From the NCBI RefSeq assembly GCF_013085545.1, contig NZ_CP039543.1, positions 744,001 through 808,000 of the forward strand: a stretch of 64,000 nucleotides of DNA, in the 5' to 3' direction. Positions 39,636 through 48,025 of this stretch are shown here, in pieces. The DNA comes from Oceanidesulfovibrio marinus. Lineage in GTDB: Bacteria; Desulfobacterota; Desulfovibrionia; Desulfovibrionales; Desulfovibrionaceae. Position numbers and translations under genes: made by a program. The notes under the pieces were generated by a model. That model was not told where the DNA came from and ran no database searches. It was given only the letters and a program-made list of their open reading frames with translations. Every line of letters begins with the position of its first letter. Within the stretch, counting starts at the first letter, position 1.

Positions 39636-39668
39636 GCCCCGGCGCACTGGTTGCGTCGGGGCTTTTTT
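39636..39668 (+). terminator. Intrinsic terminator of ppaC
   Basis: GCCCCGGCGCA and TGCGTCGGGGC form a near-perfect stem, followed by six T. Confidence 0.9.
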
Positions 39669-39855
39669 ACTTTCATTTAGATGTGTTTCCTGATACAGAA
39701 ACTTTTGTCCCCCCGCAAAACCAATAACATTATCCAAAGTCATGTGGGTGCGCGCAACACGTACTGCCGAGGAGAGTTGCAGCGCATGCGCAGTCCGAAT
39801 CCAAGTACTGTCCCGGTGTGGCAGTATGAACGGCCGGATTCTAGTGGTGTGAAGC

Positions 39856-41592
39856 ATGCTGAAGGAGTCCATACAGGACATATACTGCGATCAGGTGGTG
39901 TCCGTCGCACCGGATGCCCTGATGGGCGCGGCAATCTCACTGATGCGCGAGCATTCGATCAGCTGCGTCGTTGTTACGGAGGATAAAAAGCCGATCGGCA
40001 TCCTCACGGAGCGCGACGTCGTTCGCTGCATTGCGGAGTTCGGGACAGGGTTCATGGACCGACCCATCGGCGAGCTGCACACGAAGCACGTGTTCACCGT
40101 CAACCAGCGAAGCCACATAATCGAGGCGTTTGAAGCGATAGCCGACAACCAGATCCGGCATATCGTGGTTGTGAACGACAAGGGCGAGGCCGTGGGCGTG
40201 ACCACGCAGTCCGATCTTCTGGAGCATCTCGGCTACGAGTACTTTGTCCGCGTGAAGACCGTAGACCAGGTCATGAACAAGCAGGTCTTCACGATCTCGG
40301 AAAATGCTGTTTTGATGGAGGCGACCCGGGAGATGGCCGAGCGCTCTGTCAGCTTCCTCATCGTCTGCGAGGACAACACGCCCAGAGGCGTGCTTACGGA
40401 GCGCGACGTGGCCCGCCTTGCTGCGGGCAAAGGCGTCGCCTGGGACTGCCCGGTCAAAGAGGTGATGAGCGCGCCGGTGCACACCGCGCACAGGCATGAT
40501 TCCGCCTACGATGCCTCGGAAAGGATGCGCGAGAAGGGCATCCGTCGGTTGGTGGTGGTTGACGACCACGGCAAGACCATCGGCGTGATTACCCAGACCG
40601 ACATGATCCGCGGCCTGGAGAGTCAGTACATCGACACCATGAAGACGATCATCCGGCAGCAGGGCAAGGAGCTGGACCGGGTGATACAGCGGCTCTCTGA
40701 AAAGACTCTCTATCTGGACAGCATCCTCAGCTCGTCCATCGACATGGGCATCATCGCCACCGACGCCAACCTCAAGATCGTCTACTACAACCCGGCGGCC
40801 GAAGCGATTCTGGACGTGCCGGCGTGCCGGGCCCTGAACCGAAAAATTCATGACATCCACGAGTCCGAGAGCATCGACACCGGGCGTCTGCAGCAGGCTC
40901 TGCGGATCATCCACGAGAAGCACTTCCACACGTTTCAGTTCACACGGCAGCGCGATGGCAAAACCGTGCATGTCCAGGGCCGGCTGTCTGCCATCAAGGG
41001 GCAGCACAACGGCGATCTGATCGGATACGTGCTGATGCTCCAGGATGTCACCGAGCAGCACAACGCCGAGGAAACCATCCGCAACCTTGCGTTCTACGAC
41101 ATGCTCACCGGCCTGCCGAACCGTGCGCTCTTCTATGAGCGGCTGTATGCCGAGATTGCCCGGTCCCGCAGGAACAACTCGCGTTTCTGCCTGATGATCA
41201 TGGACATCGACCAGTTCAAGAAGATCAACGATACCTACGGGCACCACACCGGGGACAACGTGCTCAAGGAGGTAGGGCGGCGACTGGCCATGCTGCTTCG
41301 CGGCACGGACACAGCGGCGCGGCTCGGGGGCGACGAGTTTGCGTTCATCCTGCCAGATGTCGAAGAGCAGAGCGCCATGATGCGTCTTGCCAACAAGATC
41401 CTGCACGCCCTGGACAAGCCGGTCGTGATCAACGACCACACCCTGAACGTGCGCTACAGCCTCGGCATCGGCGTTTTCCCGGACCATGGCATTGACGCCG
41501 AGGCGCTGTACATCTGCAGCGACGAGGCCATGTACAAAGCCAAGGACCTGGGCCGCGAAAACAGCCGATCCAATGTGTTTTTTGCAGATTGA
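39856..41592 (+). CDS. Diguanylate cyclase with four CBS motifs and a PAS domain
   Basis: This 578-residue soluble protein has two CBS pairs in the first half (repeated ILTERDVVR, VGVTTQSDLLEH, VLTERDVARLA, IGVITQTDMIRG). A PAS-like domain follows at about 285-400 (ILSSSIDMGIIATDANLKIVYYNPAAEAIL), then a GGDEF domain with ARLGGDEFAF. The I-site RGTD sits five residues before GGDEF, so product inhibition by c-di-GMP is likely. CBS pairs usually bind adenosine nucleotides, suggesting that c-di-GMP output responds to energy state. It is a single gene after ppaC. Confidence 0.93.
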   Translation: MLKESIQDIYCDQVVSVAPDALMGAAISLMREHSISCVVVTEDKKPIGILTERDVVRCIAEFGTGFMDRPIGELHTKHVFTVNQRSHIIEAFEAIADNQIRHIVVVNDKGEAVGVTTQSDLLEHLGYEYFVRVKTVDQVMNKQVFTISENAVLMEATREMAERSVSFLIVCEDNTPRGVLTERDVARLAAGKGVAWDCPVKEVMSAPVHTAHRHDSAYDASERMREKGIRRLVVVDDHGKTIGVITQTDMIRGLESQYIDTMKTIIRQQGKELDRVIQRLSEKTLYLDSILSSSIDMGIIATDANLKIVYYNPAAEAILDVPACRALNRKIHDIHESESIDTGRLQQALRIIHEKHFHTFQFTRQRDGKTVHVQGRLSAIKGQHNGDLIGYVLMLQDVTEQHNAEETIRNLAFYDMLTGLPNRALFYERLYAEIARSRRNNSRFCLMIMDIDQFKKINDTYGHHTGDNVLKEVGRRLAMLLRGTDTAARLGGDEFAFILPDVEEQSAMMRLANKILHALDKPVVINDHTLNVRYSLGIGVFPDHGIDAEALYICSDEAMYKAKDLGRENSRSNVFFAD

Positions 41593-41599
41593 GATCTGA

Positions 41600-41748
41600 C
41601 TAGAAGCCATCTCAACAATAGATACTTGGACATGTGGCTAGGAAAGCGAGTTCCGCGCGGAGGGGGGATATCCGCTATATTCGACCTTCGTGCGGTGGGA
41701 GCCTGACGCCGCTACACGGGCAAAAAAGCCTTGTGAGATAGCTTCTAG
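41600..41748. mobile_element. Small inverted-repeat element (MITE-like), no coding capacity
   Basis: The left end CTAGAAGCCATCTCAACAA (from 41600) and the reverse complement of the right end CTAGAAGCTATCTCACAA (to 41748) match at 14 of the first 15 bases. The 149-bp span holds no gene. The outer CTAG on both sides could be a four-base target duplication. The right end contains the stop codon of the radical-SAM-like gene. Confidence 0.5.
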
Positions 41749-42788
41749 CCGTACACGCGGAAGGGAGTCAGGCAGTGCTCGCAGCGCTGCGAGAGCCTGT
41801 TCCAGTAGAAGGGCTGGCGGAACTTCCTGTACGCCTTCGAGTGCCAGATCTCCGCGAGCTCCGACTCGGCCAGCGAGCCGAAGACAATGGGCTGGTAGGG
41901 GGTCTCCTTTCCCAGATACCACTGCGCCACATCGCCGCGGACAGGCAGTTGCCCGGCCGCGCAGGGCGAAATGCGGCCGTCCGCGCCCAGGAATAACGAC
42001 TCCGTGACGTTCTCGATGCACGTGAGCCGCTTTTTGCCGGGGGAGAGGACGAAGTAGCGGATGACCACGCCGTGATCCAGGCCGCGGGCAAAGAGCCTGT
42101 CCAGGTGGGAGATGAGCCATCTGAGCTGCTCCGGCCGGCGGGGCACGAGGCACTCGTCGGCCATCTCTGCCGAGGGCACGAAGGCCGGCGTGGTGACGAT
42201 GGCGGACTCGATACCCAGGGATTCGAGAAAGGTCGGCAGGCCGTACACCTCATCCAGCCGGGAGCGCGTCAGGGTGTAGCGGACGTCGATGACGGGCAGG
42301 GCGCTGTTCACCCGGCGCTTGGCTTCCTGCAGCATGCGGATGACGGCAACGGTCTGATCCAGGCTAAAGCCGGTGCGCTCCCTGCTCGTGGCGTCGTCCA
42401 GCGCGTCGATGGGAAAGGATATCTGGTCGATGCCAGCGGCTACGATGTGGTCGCAGTCCGCGGCCTCCAGGAGCCTGCCCCGCGTGGCCGTGCTCACAGT
42501 GCAGCGGTGCTCCTTGCAGATGCGCACCATGGTGAAGAAGGAGGGGTTGGCGAAAGGATCACCCCAGCCGTGCAGAAAGACGTTGCGCGTGCGCTCCAGG
42601 ACTGGTTCGAGCCTGGTGAAGACGGAAAAGGGCAGGTCCTGGCCCATCCAGGCGTTGCCGTACCTGGCGGCCGGATGGAGCGGGGAGGCGGTGATGACGC
42701 GCGTCGACGGATCGACCTGAATCCAGTCGAAGTACAACGGCGACAACCGGCATACACGGTCCCACGCCGAAGCGAGCATGCCTGGCAT
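41745..42788 (-). CDS. Radical SAM/SPASM-like protein lacking the CxxxCxxC cluster motif
   Basis: The 347-residue protein resembles radical SAM/SPASM proteins in its middle (VFLHGWGDPFANPSFF, the GGEP-like strand) and in its Cys-containing C-terminal SPASM-like region (TCIENVT, ISPCAAGQ, RCEHCLTPF). Where the [4Fe-4S] ligands should be, after the first strand FDWIQVD, it reads PSTRVITASPLHP, with Val, Ser and His at the expected Cys positions. Other frames there show no Cys codons, so a simple frameshift is not the cause. It may be a catalytically inert homologue or may bind only the auxiliary cluster. The start is ATG 42788 or 42779. Confidence 0.7.
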   Translation of the reverse strand: MPGMLASAWDRVCRLSPLYFDWIQVDPSTRVITASPLHPAARYGNAWMGQDLPFSVFTRLEPVLERTRNVFLHGWGDPFANPSFFTMVRICKEHRCTVSTATRGRLLEAADCDHIVAAGIDQISFPIDALDDATSRERTGFSLDQTVAVIRMLQEAKRRVNSALPVIDVRYTLTRSRLDEVYGLPTFLESLGIESAIVTTPAFVPSAEMADECLVPRRPEQLRWLISHLDRLFARGLDHGVVIRYFVLSPGKKRLTCIENVTESLFLGADGRISPCAAGQLPVRGDVAQWYLGKETPYQPIVFGSLAESELAEIWHSKAYRKFRQPFYWNRLSQRCEHCLTPFRVYG

Positions 42789-42857
42789 GACGGTTTTCCG
42801 TGAGCCCGGGGTGCGCGTCGGTTCCGGTCCGTCCTTCCGGTTTCGGGCGGACTGAAA

Positions 42858-43688
42858 CTACAGAGACAGACCCAGGTCCTTCGGGTCGAACTCGCCCCGA
42901 TAGACAAAGCTTGCCGCTCCCTCCAGGAAGACGTCGCCGTTTTCCAGAGAGATGGTCAGAATCTCCTTGCCCGTGGTGCACACCTCGGCCGTGTCCCCGG
43001 TGCGGCCCAGGGCGTTGGCAATGACCGCAGAAGCGGCGGCGCCGGTGCCGCAGGCCAGGGTCTCCGCTTCCACGCCGCGCTCGTAGGTGCGCAGCTCCAG
43101 GCGCTCCGGCGAGGTCACCTGCAGGAAGTTGACGTTGGTGCCGGCCGGTGCGAACCGCTCGTGGAACCGGATGGCGCGGCCGAGGCCCGCCACGTCCACG
43201 GAAGAGACATCGTCGAACAAGAGTACCGTATGCGGCACGCCGGTGTCCACGTGATGGACCTCGTACTCCTTGCCGTCCACGGTGATGGTGATGCCGAGTT
43301 CAAGGTTCTTGGGCGGGGTGAGCTGCACCTTGGCGCGGCCGGTGAGCTCGTCCGCCTCGGCCTTGATCGGGCCGGCGTCCGTGCCCAGCACATGCTGCGC
43401 AGGAGCCAGGCCGATGCGCGCGGCAAGGCGTGCGGCGCAGCGCGAGGCGTTGCCGCACATCTCGGCGCGGGAGCCGTCGGCATTGTAGAAATGCCAGATG
43501 TAGTCGGCCTCGGAGCCCTCTGGAGCATTTTCCAGGAAGATGGCGCCGTCGGCGCCAACGCGGAAGGCCCGGGGGCAGATGGCGCAGGCCCAGTCGGCCA
43601 TGGCGGATACGGGTACGCCAAGCTCGCGGTTGTCGATGAACACGAAATCGTTGCCGCAACCCTGCATCTTGTAGAACGGTACGTTCAC
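42858..43688 (-). CDS. dapF: Diaminopimelate epimerase
   Basis: The 276-residue product carries the two catalytic cysteines in their signature contexts: EMCGNASRCAAR and ETLACGTGAAASAV. The N-terminus FYKMQGCGNDFVFID is typical. The enzyme interconverts LL- and meso-diaminopimelate for lysine and peptidoglycan synthesis. It appears complete and monocistronic, with AT-rich sequence upstream that includes TATAAG on the minus strand. Confidence 0.96.
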   Translation of the reverse strand: MNVPFYKMQGCGNDFVFIDNRELGVPVSAMADWACAICPRAFRVGADGAIFLENAPEGSEADYIWHFYNADGSRAEMCGNASRCAARLAARIGLAPAQHVLGTDAGPIKAEADELTGRAKVQLTPPKNLELGITITVDGKEYEVHHVDTGVPHTVLLFDDVSSVDVAGLGRAIRFHERFAPAGTNVNFLQVTSPERLELRTYERGVEAETLACGTGAAASAVIANALGRTGDTAEVCTTGKEILTISLENGDVFLEGAASFVYRGEFDPKDLGLSL

Positions 43689-43853
43689 AATATCTACCTT
43701 ATATTCTTATACAATACTTGCTCGTTTGACACAGCTGGACAAAGCGGCGCCGCGCCGCTCCAACGCCGTGTTCCGGTCCAAGCAGACCATCTGTCGAACG
43801 ATATGTCCAATACATTATTTCGCGGACATCGATACGGACAGAATATGGATTGC

Positions 43854-44750
43854 TCAGGAGTGGAACATGGCCTCGATCTCGGCGTCTCCCTGGATCTTCT
43901 CGTTCAGGATGACGGTGTCCGCGTTGACGTTGCGGCCCAAGTCCCAGACGCGACCGGAGTCCCTGTCGGGCCAGTCGTAGAGCGAGATCTTGTTGAGCAC
44001 GCGGCCTTTGGTAAAGGAGCGCACCCAGAGGGTGGAGCCCTTGTTGGCCAGGGCCTCCGGCAGACCGGGGCCGGGACCGCCGCCCAGCAGAATGTCCGGA
44101 AGGTTCGAGGCCGACTCCAGATACTTCTGCTCGCCGGCCTTGCTCCAGTGGCTGACGGCAACGACGAGATCGCTCTTGCCCTGCTGCTCCTTGACGGTCT
44201 GCTCGGCCCACTGCACCTGCTCGTCCGTGGGGAAGGGACCGCGACCCGGAGCAGGGTACACCACCACGGCCACGGTGTGGCCGCTTACCTGGAAGGTGTC
44301 CACAAACCCGGTATTCCCGACAGGCTTGATGAACGGGGGCAGCGCACCCGCGTTTTCCGAGAGCCAGTCCCCTTCCATGACGGTAGGATAGACGCCGTCA
44401 TAGTCCATGCGCTTGTAGGACTCCACAAACGCAGGAGCGAGGCTGTCCTTGGGGTTCTCGGCGGCGTCGGTCGGGTTCAGGAACTCGTTGGCGCCGGCAA
44501 GGGTGAGCATCCGTTCGGACTGCAGGGTGTGCTCCATATCTTCAATAATGGCGGCCCGCCGGGCCAGCCCTCCGACAAGTTTCCCCCCTCAGGAGGGGCA
44601 GGGGTCGAAGTTCCCCTTGGAGTCGGAGCTGAAGAGCAGAACCAGCACAGGGTCCTTGGCGAACGCAGGTGTAGCGCGGACCGCGCAGGCGCCCAGAACA
44701 AAGACCAGGACACTCAGCGCGATGCCGGTGATGATGCGAGGAAAAGTCAT
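43854..44750 (-). CDS. UshA-like selenoprotein candidate (in-frame UGA, exported)
   Basis: The frame starts at ATG 44750 with a signal sequence (hydrophobic ALSVLVFVLG, then ACAVRATPAFA), so the product is exported, possibly as a lipoprotein. A TGA at 44589-44591 is codon 54, in the context DPCPS-UGA-GGK. The same frame continues GGLARRAAIIEDMEHTLQ and runs intact for another 245 residues (VSHWSKAGEQ, PDILLGGGPGPG). A Sec at this position would make a CxxU redox motif. A hairpin with a bulged U and loop GGC lies 19 bases after the UGA. I recall a UshA-like (seleno)protein family in sulfate reducers. Metallophosphoesterase-type similarity is weak. The gene starts within the stop of the HU gene. 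Confidence 0.75.
44550..44591 (-). promoter_or_regulatory. SECIS-like hairpin downstream of the UGA codon
   Basis: On the minus strand the UGA (44589-44591) is followed after 19 bases by GGCTGGCCCGGCGGGCCGCC (44569 down to 44550). It folds into GGC, bulged U, GGCCC, loop GGC, GGGCC, GCC. A stable upper stem, a bulged U on the 5' side and a G at the start of the apical loop, 28 bases from the UGA, fit known bacterial SECIS features. Confidence 0.6.
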
Positions 44751-45022
44751 GTATTCAGGAAATCCTTGAGTTCTTTACCGGCACGGAAGAAGGGAAGCTG
44801 CTTGGGCTTGACCTCCACGACCTCGCCGCTTTTGGGATTACGGCCAACATAGCCACCGTAGCCCTTGATCTTGAAGGAGCCAAAGCCGCGAATCTCTACG
44901 CGGTCGCCATTGAAGAGGGAATCCTTGACCGAACCGACAAAGGTGTTGACCACCAGAGCCGCCTCGTCCAACGGGATATTGTTCTCCTCAGACAGTTTCT
45001 TGATCAGCTCACTTTTGTTCAT
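44747..45022 (-). CDS. hup: HU/IHF-family DNA-binding protein
   Basis: The start at 45022, preceded by GGAGG, gives 91 residues: MNKSELIKKLSEENNIPLDE, the core GDRVEIRGFGSFKIKGYGG and GRNPKSGEVVEV, and a C-terminal FFRAGKELKDFLN. This is the DNA-bending HU/IHF fold. The intact GRNP arm motif supports DNA binding. It is translationally coupled to the selenoprotein candidate through ATGA. Confidence 0.95.
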   Translation of the reverse strand: MNKSELIKKLSEENNIPLDEAALVVNTFVGSVKDSLFNGDRVEIRGFGSFKIKGYGGYVGRNPKSGEVVEVKPKQLPFFRAGKELKDFLNT

Positions 45023-45128
45023 GGCTGCCTCCGGTTCAGTTTTTCCCCCCGGTGACACGCAACGCGGTACTTGTCTCCTCCCCCGAGAAGACACCTAATA
45101 TGCACTACATTTCTCAAGTTCTCAACGG

Positions 45129-45155
45129 ATTATACAGACTCCGCGATTACGTCAA
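45129..45155 (-). promoter_or_regulatory. Candidate promoter of the HU gene
   Basis: On the minus strand TTGACG (45155-45150) is followed after 15 bases by a perfect TATAAT (45134-45129). The spacing is short, but both hexamers are close to consensus. Confidence 0.5.
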
Positions 45156-45166
45156 GAAAGATGGCG

Positions 45167-45994
45167 TCAGGAGCCGAAATCCCAGCCCGAAGGAAGGTTC
45201 AGCACGGTTTCCTTTACGAGCGCGGCGTGACGCTCCTCGCGCAGCTTGGCCAGTTTCAGGGCGAGCTGGAAGATATCCTTGGCCGCCGGGCTGTTAGGCG
45301 CATGTTTCATCAGCGGCACCTGGCGCCGCACGGACTCCGAGATGGCCTTGTCGTACTGGATGCTGCCCAGCAGTGAGACCGGAAAGCCCAGGAAGCGCTC
45401 GCAGGCCGCATTGAGCCGGCCGAAGGTTTCCTGCTCGTCCCGCTTGGACTCCACCTGGTTGACCACAATATGGAAGTCCTTGACGTTGTGCTGCGTGGCC
45501 AGGACCTTGATCATGGCGTACGAGTCCGTGAGCGAAGTGGGCTCCGGCGTGACCACCACAAGGCGGAGCTTGCTCATGGTCGCAAAGGAGAGAATCGTGG
45601 AAGTGATGCCCGCGCCGAGATCCATGAACAGGAAATGGTAGCGGGAAAACAGCGGCGTGAGCCGCTCGAACAGGGTGGCCTGCATCTCCTCGTCCAGCTC
45701 CAGCAGCTCCGGCACGCCGGAAGCGGCCGGCAGGAAGTCGAAGCCCTTGGTCTCGGCCAGAGGCACGGTGACATCTTCCGGAGATATGTCGCTGTCCAAA
45801 AGGTCTTGGATGTTTCGTTCCGGCGTGATGCCGAGCAGCACATCCAGGTTGGCCAGCCCGATGTCGCAATCCATAAGCAACAGGTCGTGGTGGCCCTTGA
45901 ACAGGCAGTAGGCAAGGTTCAGGGCGACGTTGGTCTTGCCCACGCCTCCTTTGCCGGAGAGTACTGAGATGGAGAAAGTCGCATTCTTGTTCAT
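45167..45994 (-). CDS. MinD/ParA-type ATPase (FlhG-like)
   Basis: The 275-residue protein has the deviant Walker A SGKGGVGKTNVALNLA, LLLMDCDIGLANLDVLLGI, and the Walker B-like FLFMDLGAGI. NIQDLLD and the pattern PEPTSLTDSYAMIKVL place it with FlhG/MinD-like regulators of flagellar number or cell-pole placement. In FlhG proteins the DLGAG motif replaces the DxPAG of MinD, which supports this subgroup. No flhF gene is adjacent. An AGGA site precedes the start. A GGDEF gene lies 21 bases upstream in the same orientation. Confidence 0.85.
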   Translation of the reverse strand: MNKNATFSISVLSGKGGVGKTNVALNLAYCLFKGHHDLLLMDCDIGLANLDVLLGITPERNIQDLLDSDISPEDVTVPLAETKGFDFLPAASGVPELLELDEEMQATLFERLTPLFSRYHFLFMDLGAGITSTILSFATMSKLRLVVVTPEPTSLTDSYAMIKVLATQHNVKDFHIVVNQVESKRDEQETFGRLNAACERFLGFPVSLLGSIQYDKAISESVRRQVPLMKHAPNSPAAKDIFQLALKLAKLREERHAALVKETVLNLPSGWDFGS

Positions 45995-46015
45995 GGACAG
46001 GTTCCTAGTAAGGCG

Positions 46016-46864
46016 CTAGCCGAAGAGAAAACGCTTCTCATCGGACTGGACCATTGTCGCTTTGGGGTAGAGCTCTTCCACAGCCATTTTCACCATCTCA
46101 ACGGTGTTTTTTCCTTTCCCTTTCGCTCGGTACAGGGCCTGGTCGGCGATTTCCAGGACGGTCTTCGGCGTGAAGCTGTCGCCGCCGCGCAGATAGGCGA
46201 GGCCGACCGAGAAGGTTGCAGTGAAAGGCTCGAGCGTTTCGCAGCGAAACTCGGTTTCGCGGAAGAGGCTCAGCAGCCGTTCAAGCAGGGCGCGGGACTT
46301 GAGCGGGCCGGAGCCGGGCAGGATGATGGCGAACTCCTCGCCGCCTATGCGCGCGCATGTGTCGTAGGCGCGGGTGGAGTTGTCGATGATCCGCCCCAGA
46401 GTGGCCAGCACCTGGTCGCCGCACAAATGGCCGTAGCGATCGTTGATGGCCTTGAAGTTATCCACATCCAGAATGGCTACGGCCACGCGGGTATGCTGCC
46501 GCTTGGCGCGGTTGAGCTCCTGCTCCAGGAAGCACTCGAAGGCCCGGCGGTTGAGCAGGCCTGTGAGCATGTCGTGATCGGTCTTGTAGGAGAGCTCTTC
46601 CAGCCGTTTCTGCAGGTGGATGATATGCGTGTACACATCACCCTGATCGAGGGGCACGGTAATCCAGCTGCGAAGCTCCGGATCACGCGCGATGCGATCG
46701 AAATCGGCATCGCCGAGTACGGGCAGGAGGCGCGCCACAACGGAGCATGCAGCCCCGGCTTTGTAGTGCGGGCCCGTATTCAAGGCGGCGCCGAGGCGCT
46801 CCCCCAGCAGCTTGAGCTCTGCCTTGAGTTCTTCAATCTCGGGCGTGTGTTCACCTGCGTTCAT
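46016..46864 (-). CDS. GGDEF-domain diguanylate cyclase
   Basis: Starting at 46864, two bases after the prfB stop, the protein has 282 residues. The C-terminal GGDEF domain is complete with DNFKAINDRYGHLCGD and the signature ARIGGEEFAIILPG, preceded at the right distance by RAYD as inhibitory site. The N-terminal 115 residues form a helical region without a recognised sensor. It makes c-di-GMP and probably affects the same motility or surface switch as the PilZ protein about 4 kb away. Confidence 0.9.
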   Translation of the reverse strand: MNAGEHTPEIEELKAELKLLGERLGAALNTGPHYKAGAACSVVARLLPVLGDADFDRIARDPELRSWITVPLDQGDVYTHIIHLQKRLEELSYKTDHDMLTGLLNRRAFECFLEQELNRAKRQHTRVAVAILDVDNFKAINDRYGHLCGDQVLATLGRIIDNSTRAYDTCARIGGEEFAIILPGSGPLKSRALLERLLSLFRETEFRCETLEPFTATFSVGLAYLRGGDSFTPKTVLEIADQALYRAKGKGKNTVEMVKMAVEELYPKATMVQSDEKRFLFG

Positions 46865-46865
46865 G

Positions 46866-47982
46866 TCAGCTGGATGTCTCCCCGTGTCTGTACAGCAGAT
46901 AATCCCGTACGAGCGGATCGATGCGCCCATCGAGGACCGCTTCCACATCGCCCATCTCGCTGCCGGAGCGGTGATCCTTGACCAGGCGGTACGGCTGTAG
47001 CGTGTAGGTGCGGATCTGGCTGCCCCAGGCGATGGCTTCCTTGCTGTCGTACTCGCTCTGCCGCTCTTCCTGCCGGCGTTTGAGCTCCCGCTCGTAGAGG
47101 CGCGCCTTGAGAATCTTCAGGGCGGTTTCCTTGTTGCGGAGCTGAGACTTTTCGTTCTGGCACTGCGCCACGATGCCCGTAGGGATGTGTGTGATGCGCA
47201 CCGCCGAGCTCGTGGTGTTCACGGACTGGCCGCCGGGACCGCTGGAACGGAAGACGTCCACGCGCAAGTCCTCTTCCTTCACGTCCACCACGATCTCCTC
47301 GTTGATGTCCGGCAGCACGGAGACCGAGGCGAAGGAGGTGTGGCGTCGTCCGGAAGAGTCGAACGGCGATATGCGGATGAGCCTGTGGATGCCGCTTTCT
47401 CCCTTGAGCAATCCGTATGCGTTCTCGCCCTTGATGTTCAGAGCCACGCTCTTGATGCCGGCTTCGTCGCCGGGCAGCATATCAAGGATGGAGGCCTTCA
47501 TCTCGTGGCGTTCGGCCCAGCGGCGGTACATGCGCAGCAGCATCTCGGCCCAGTCCTGCGCTTCGGTGCCGCCGGCACCGGGGTGGATCTCCAGGATGGC
47601 GTCGTTCCTGTCCTCTGGCTTGCCGAGCAGCAGGCCCATCTCGGTGTGCTGGAGTCGATCGCCGAGCACGCCAAGCTGGGCGTCGAGGCTCTCCAGAATC
47701 TCCTGGGACTCGTCCTCCTGTGCGAAGACCAGCCACTCCTCCAGATCTTCCTTGGCCTTCAGCAGGCCTTCCCAATCCATTACCTTGTCTTCCAGCCGGC
47801 TTTTTTCCTGGAGCAGCGGGGTCATTGCTTCCGGATTGTCCCAAGAGCCCGGCTTCGCAAGTTCGTTCTCTATTTCCTGCAAACGCCCCTTGGCCTGTTC
47901 GAGGTCAAAGACGCCTCCAGAGGGAGTCGAATTGTTCGAAAAGGGGTGAAGTTTGCATCTTCAGATCAGTGAGTTGCAGCAT
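46866..47982 (-). CDS. prfB: Peptide chain release factor 2 with programmed +1 frameshift
   Basis: The gene begins at ATG 47982 (MLQLTDLKMQTSPLFEQFDS), and codon 26 is TGA at 47905-47907 in the context CTT TGA C. The main frame from 47906 continues DLEQAKGRLQEIENELAKP to 46866. A Shine-Dalgarno-like GGAGG lies just before CTT, as in classic RF2 autoregulation. The full product has 371 residues, with the anticodon-like SPF (RISPFDSSGRRH) and the catalytic GGQ (SSGPGGQSVN). RF2 recognises UGA and UAA, so low RF2 raises frameshifting and its own synthesis. Confidence 0.97.
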
Positions 47983-48025
47983 CGAAATCTATCTCCGGTA
48001 TCGCCCGGCGGCTTGTGGAAGCGGC

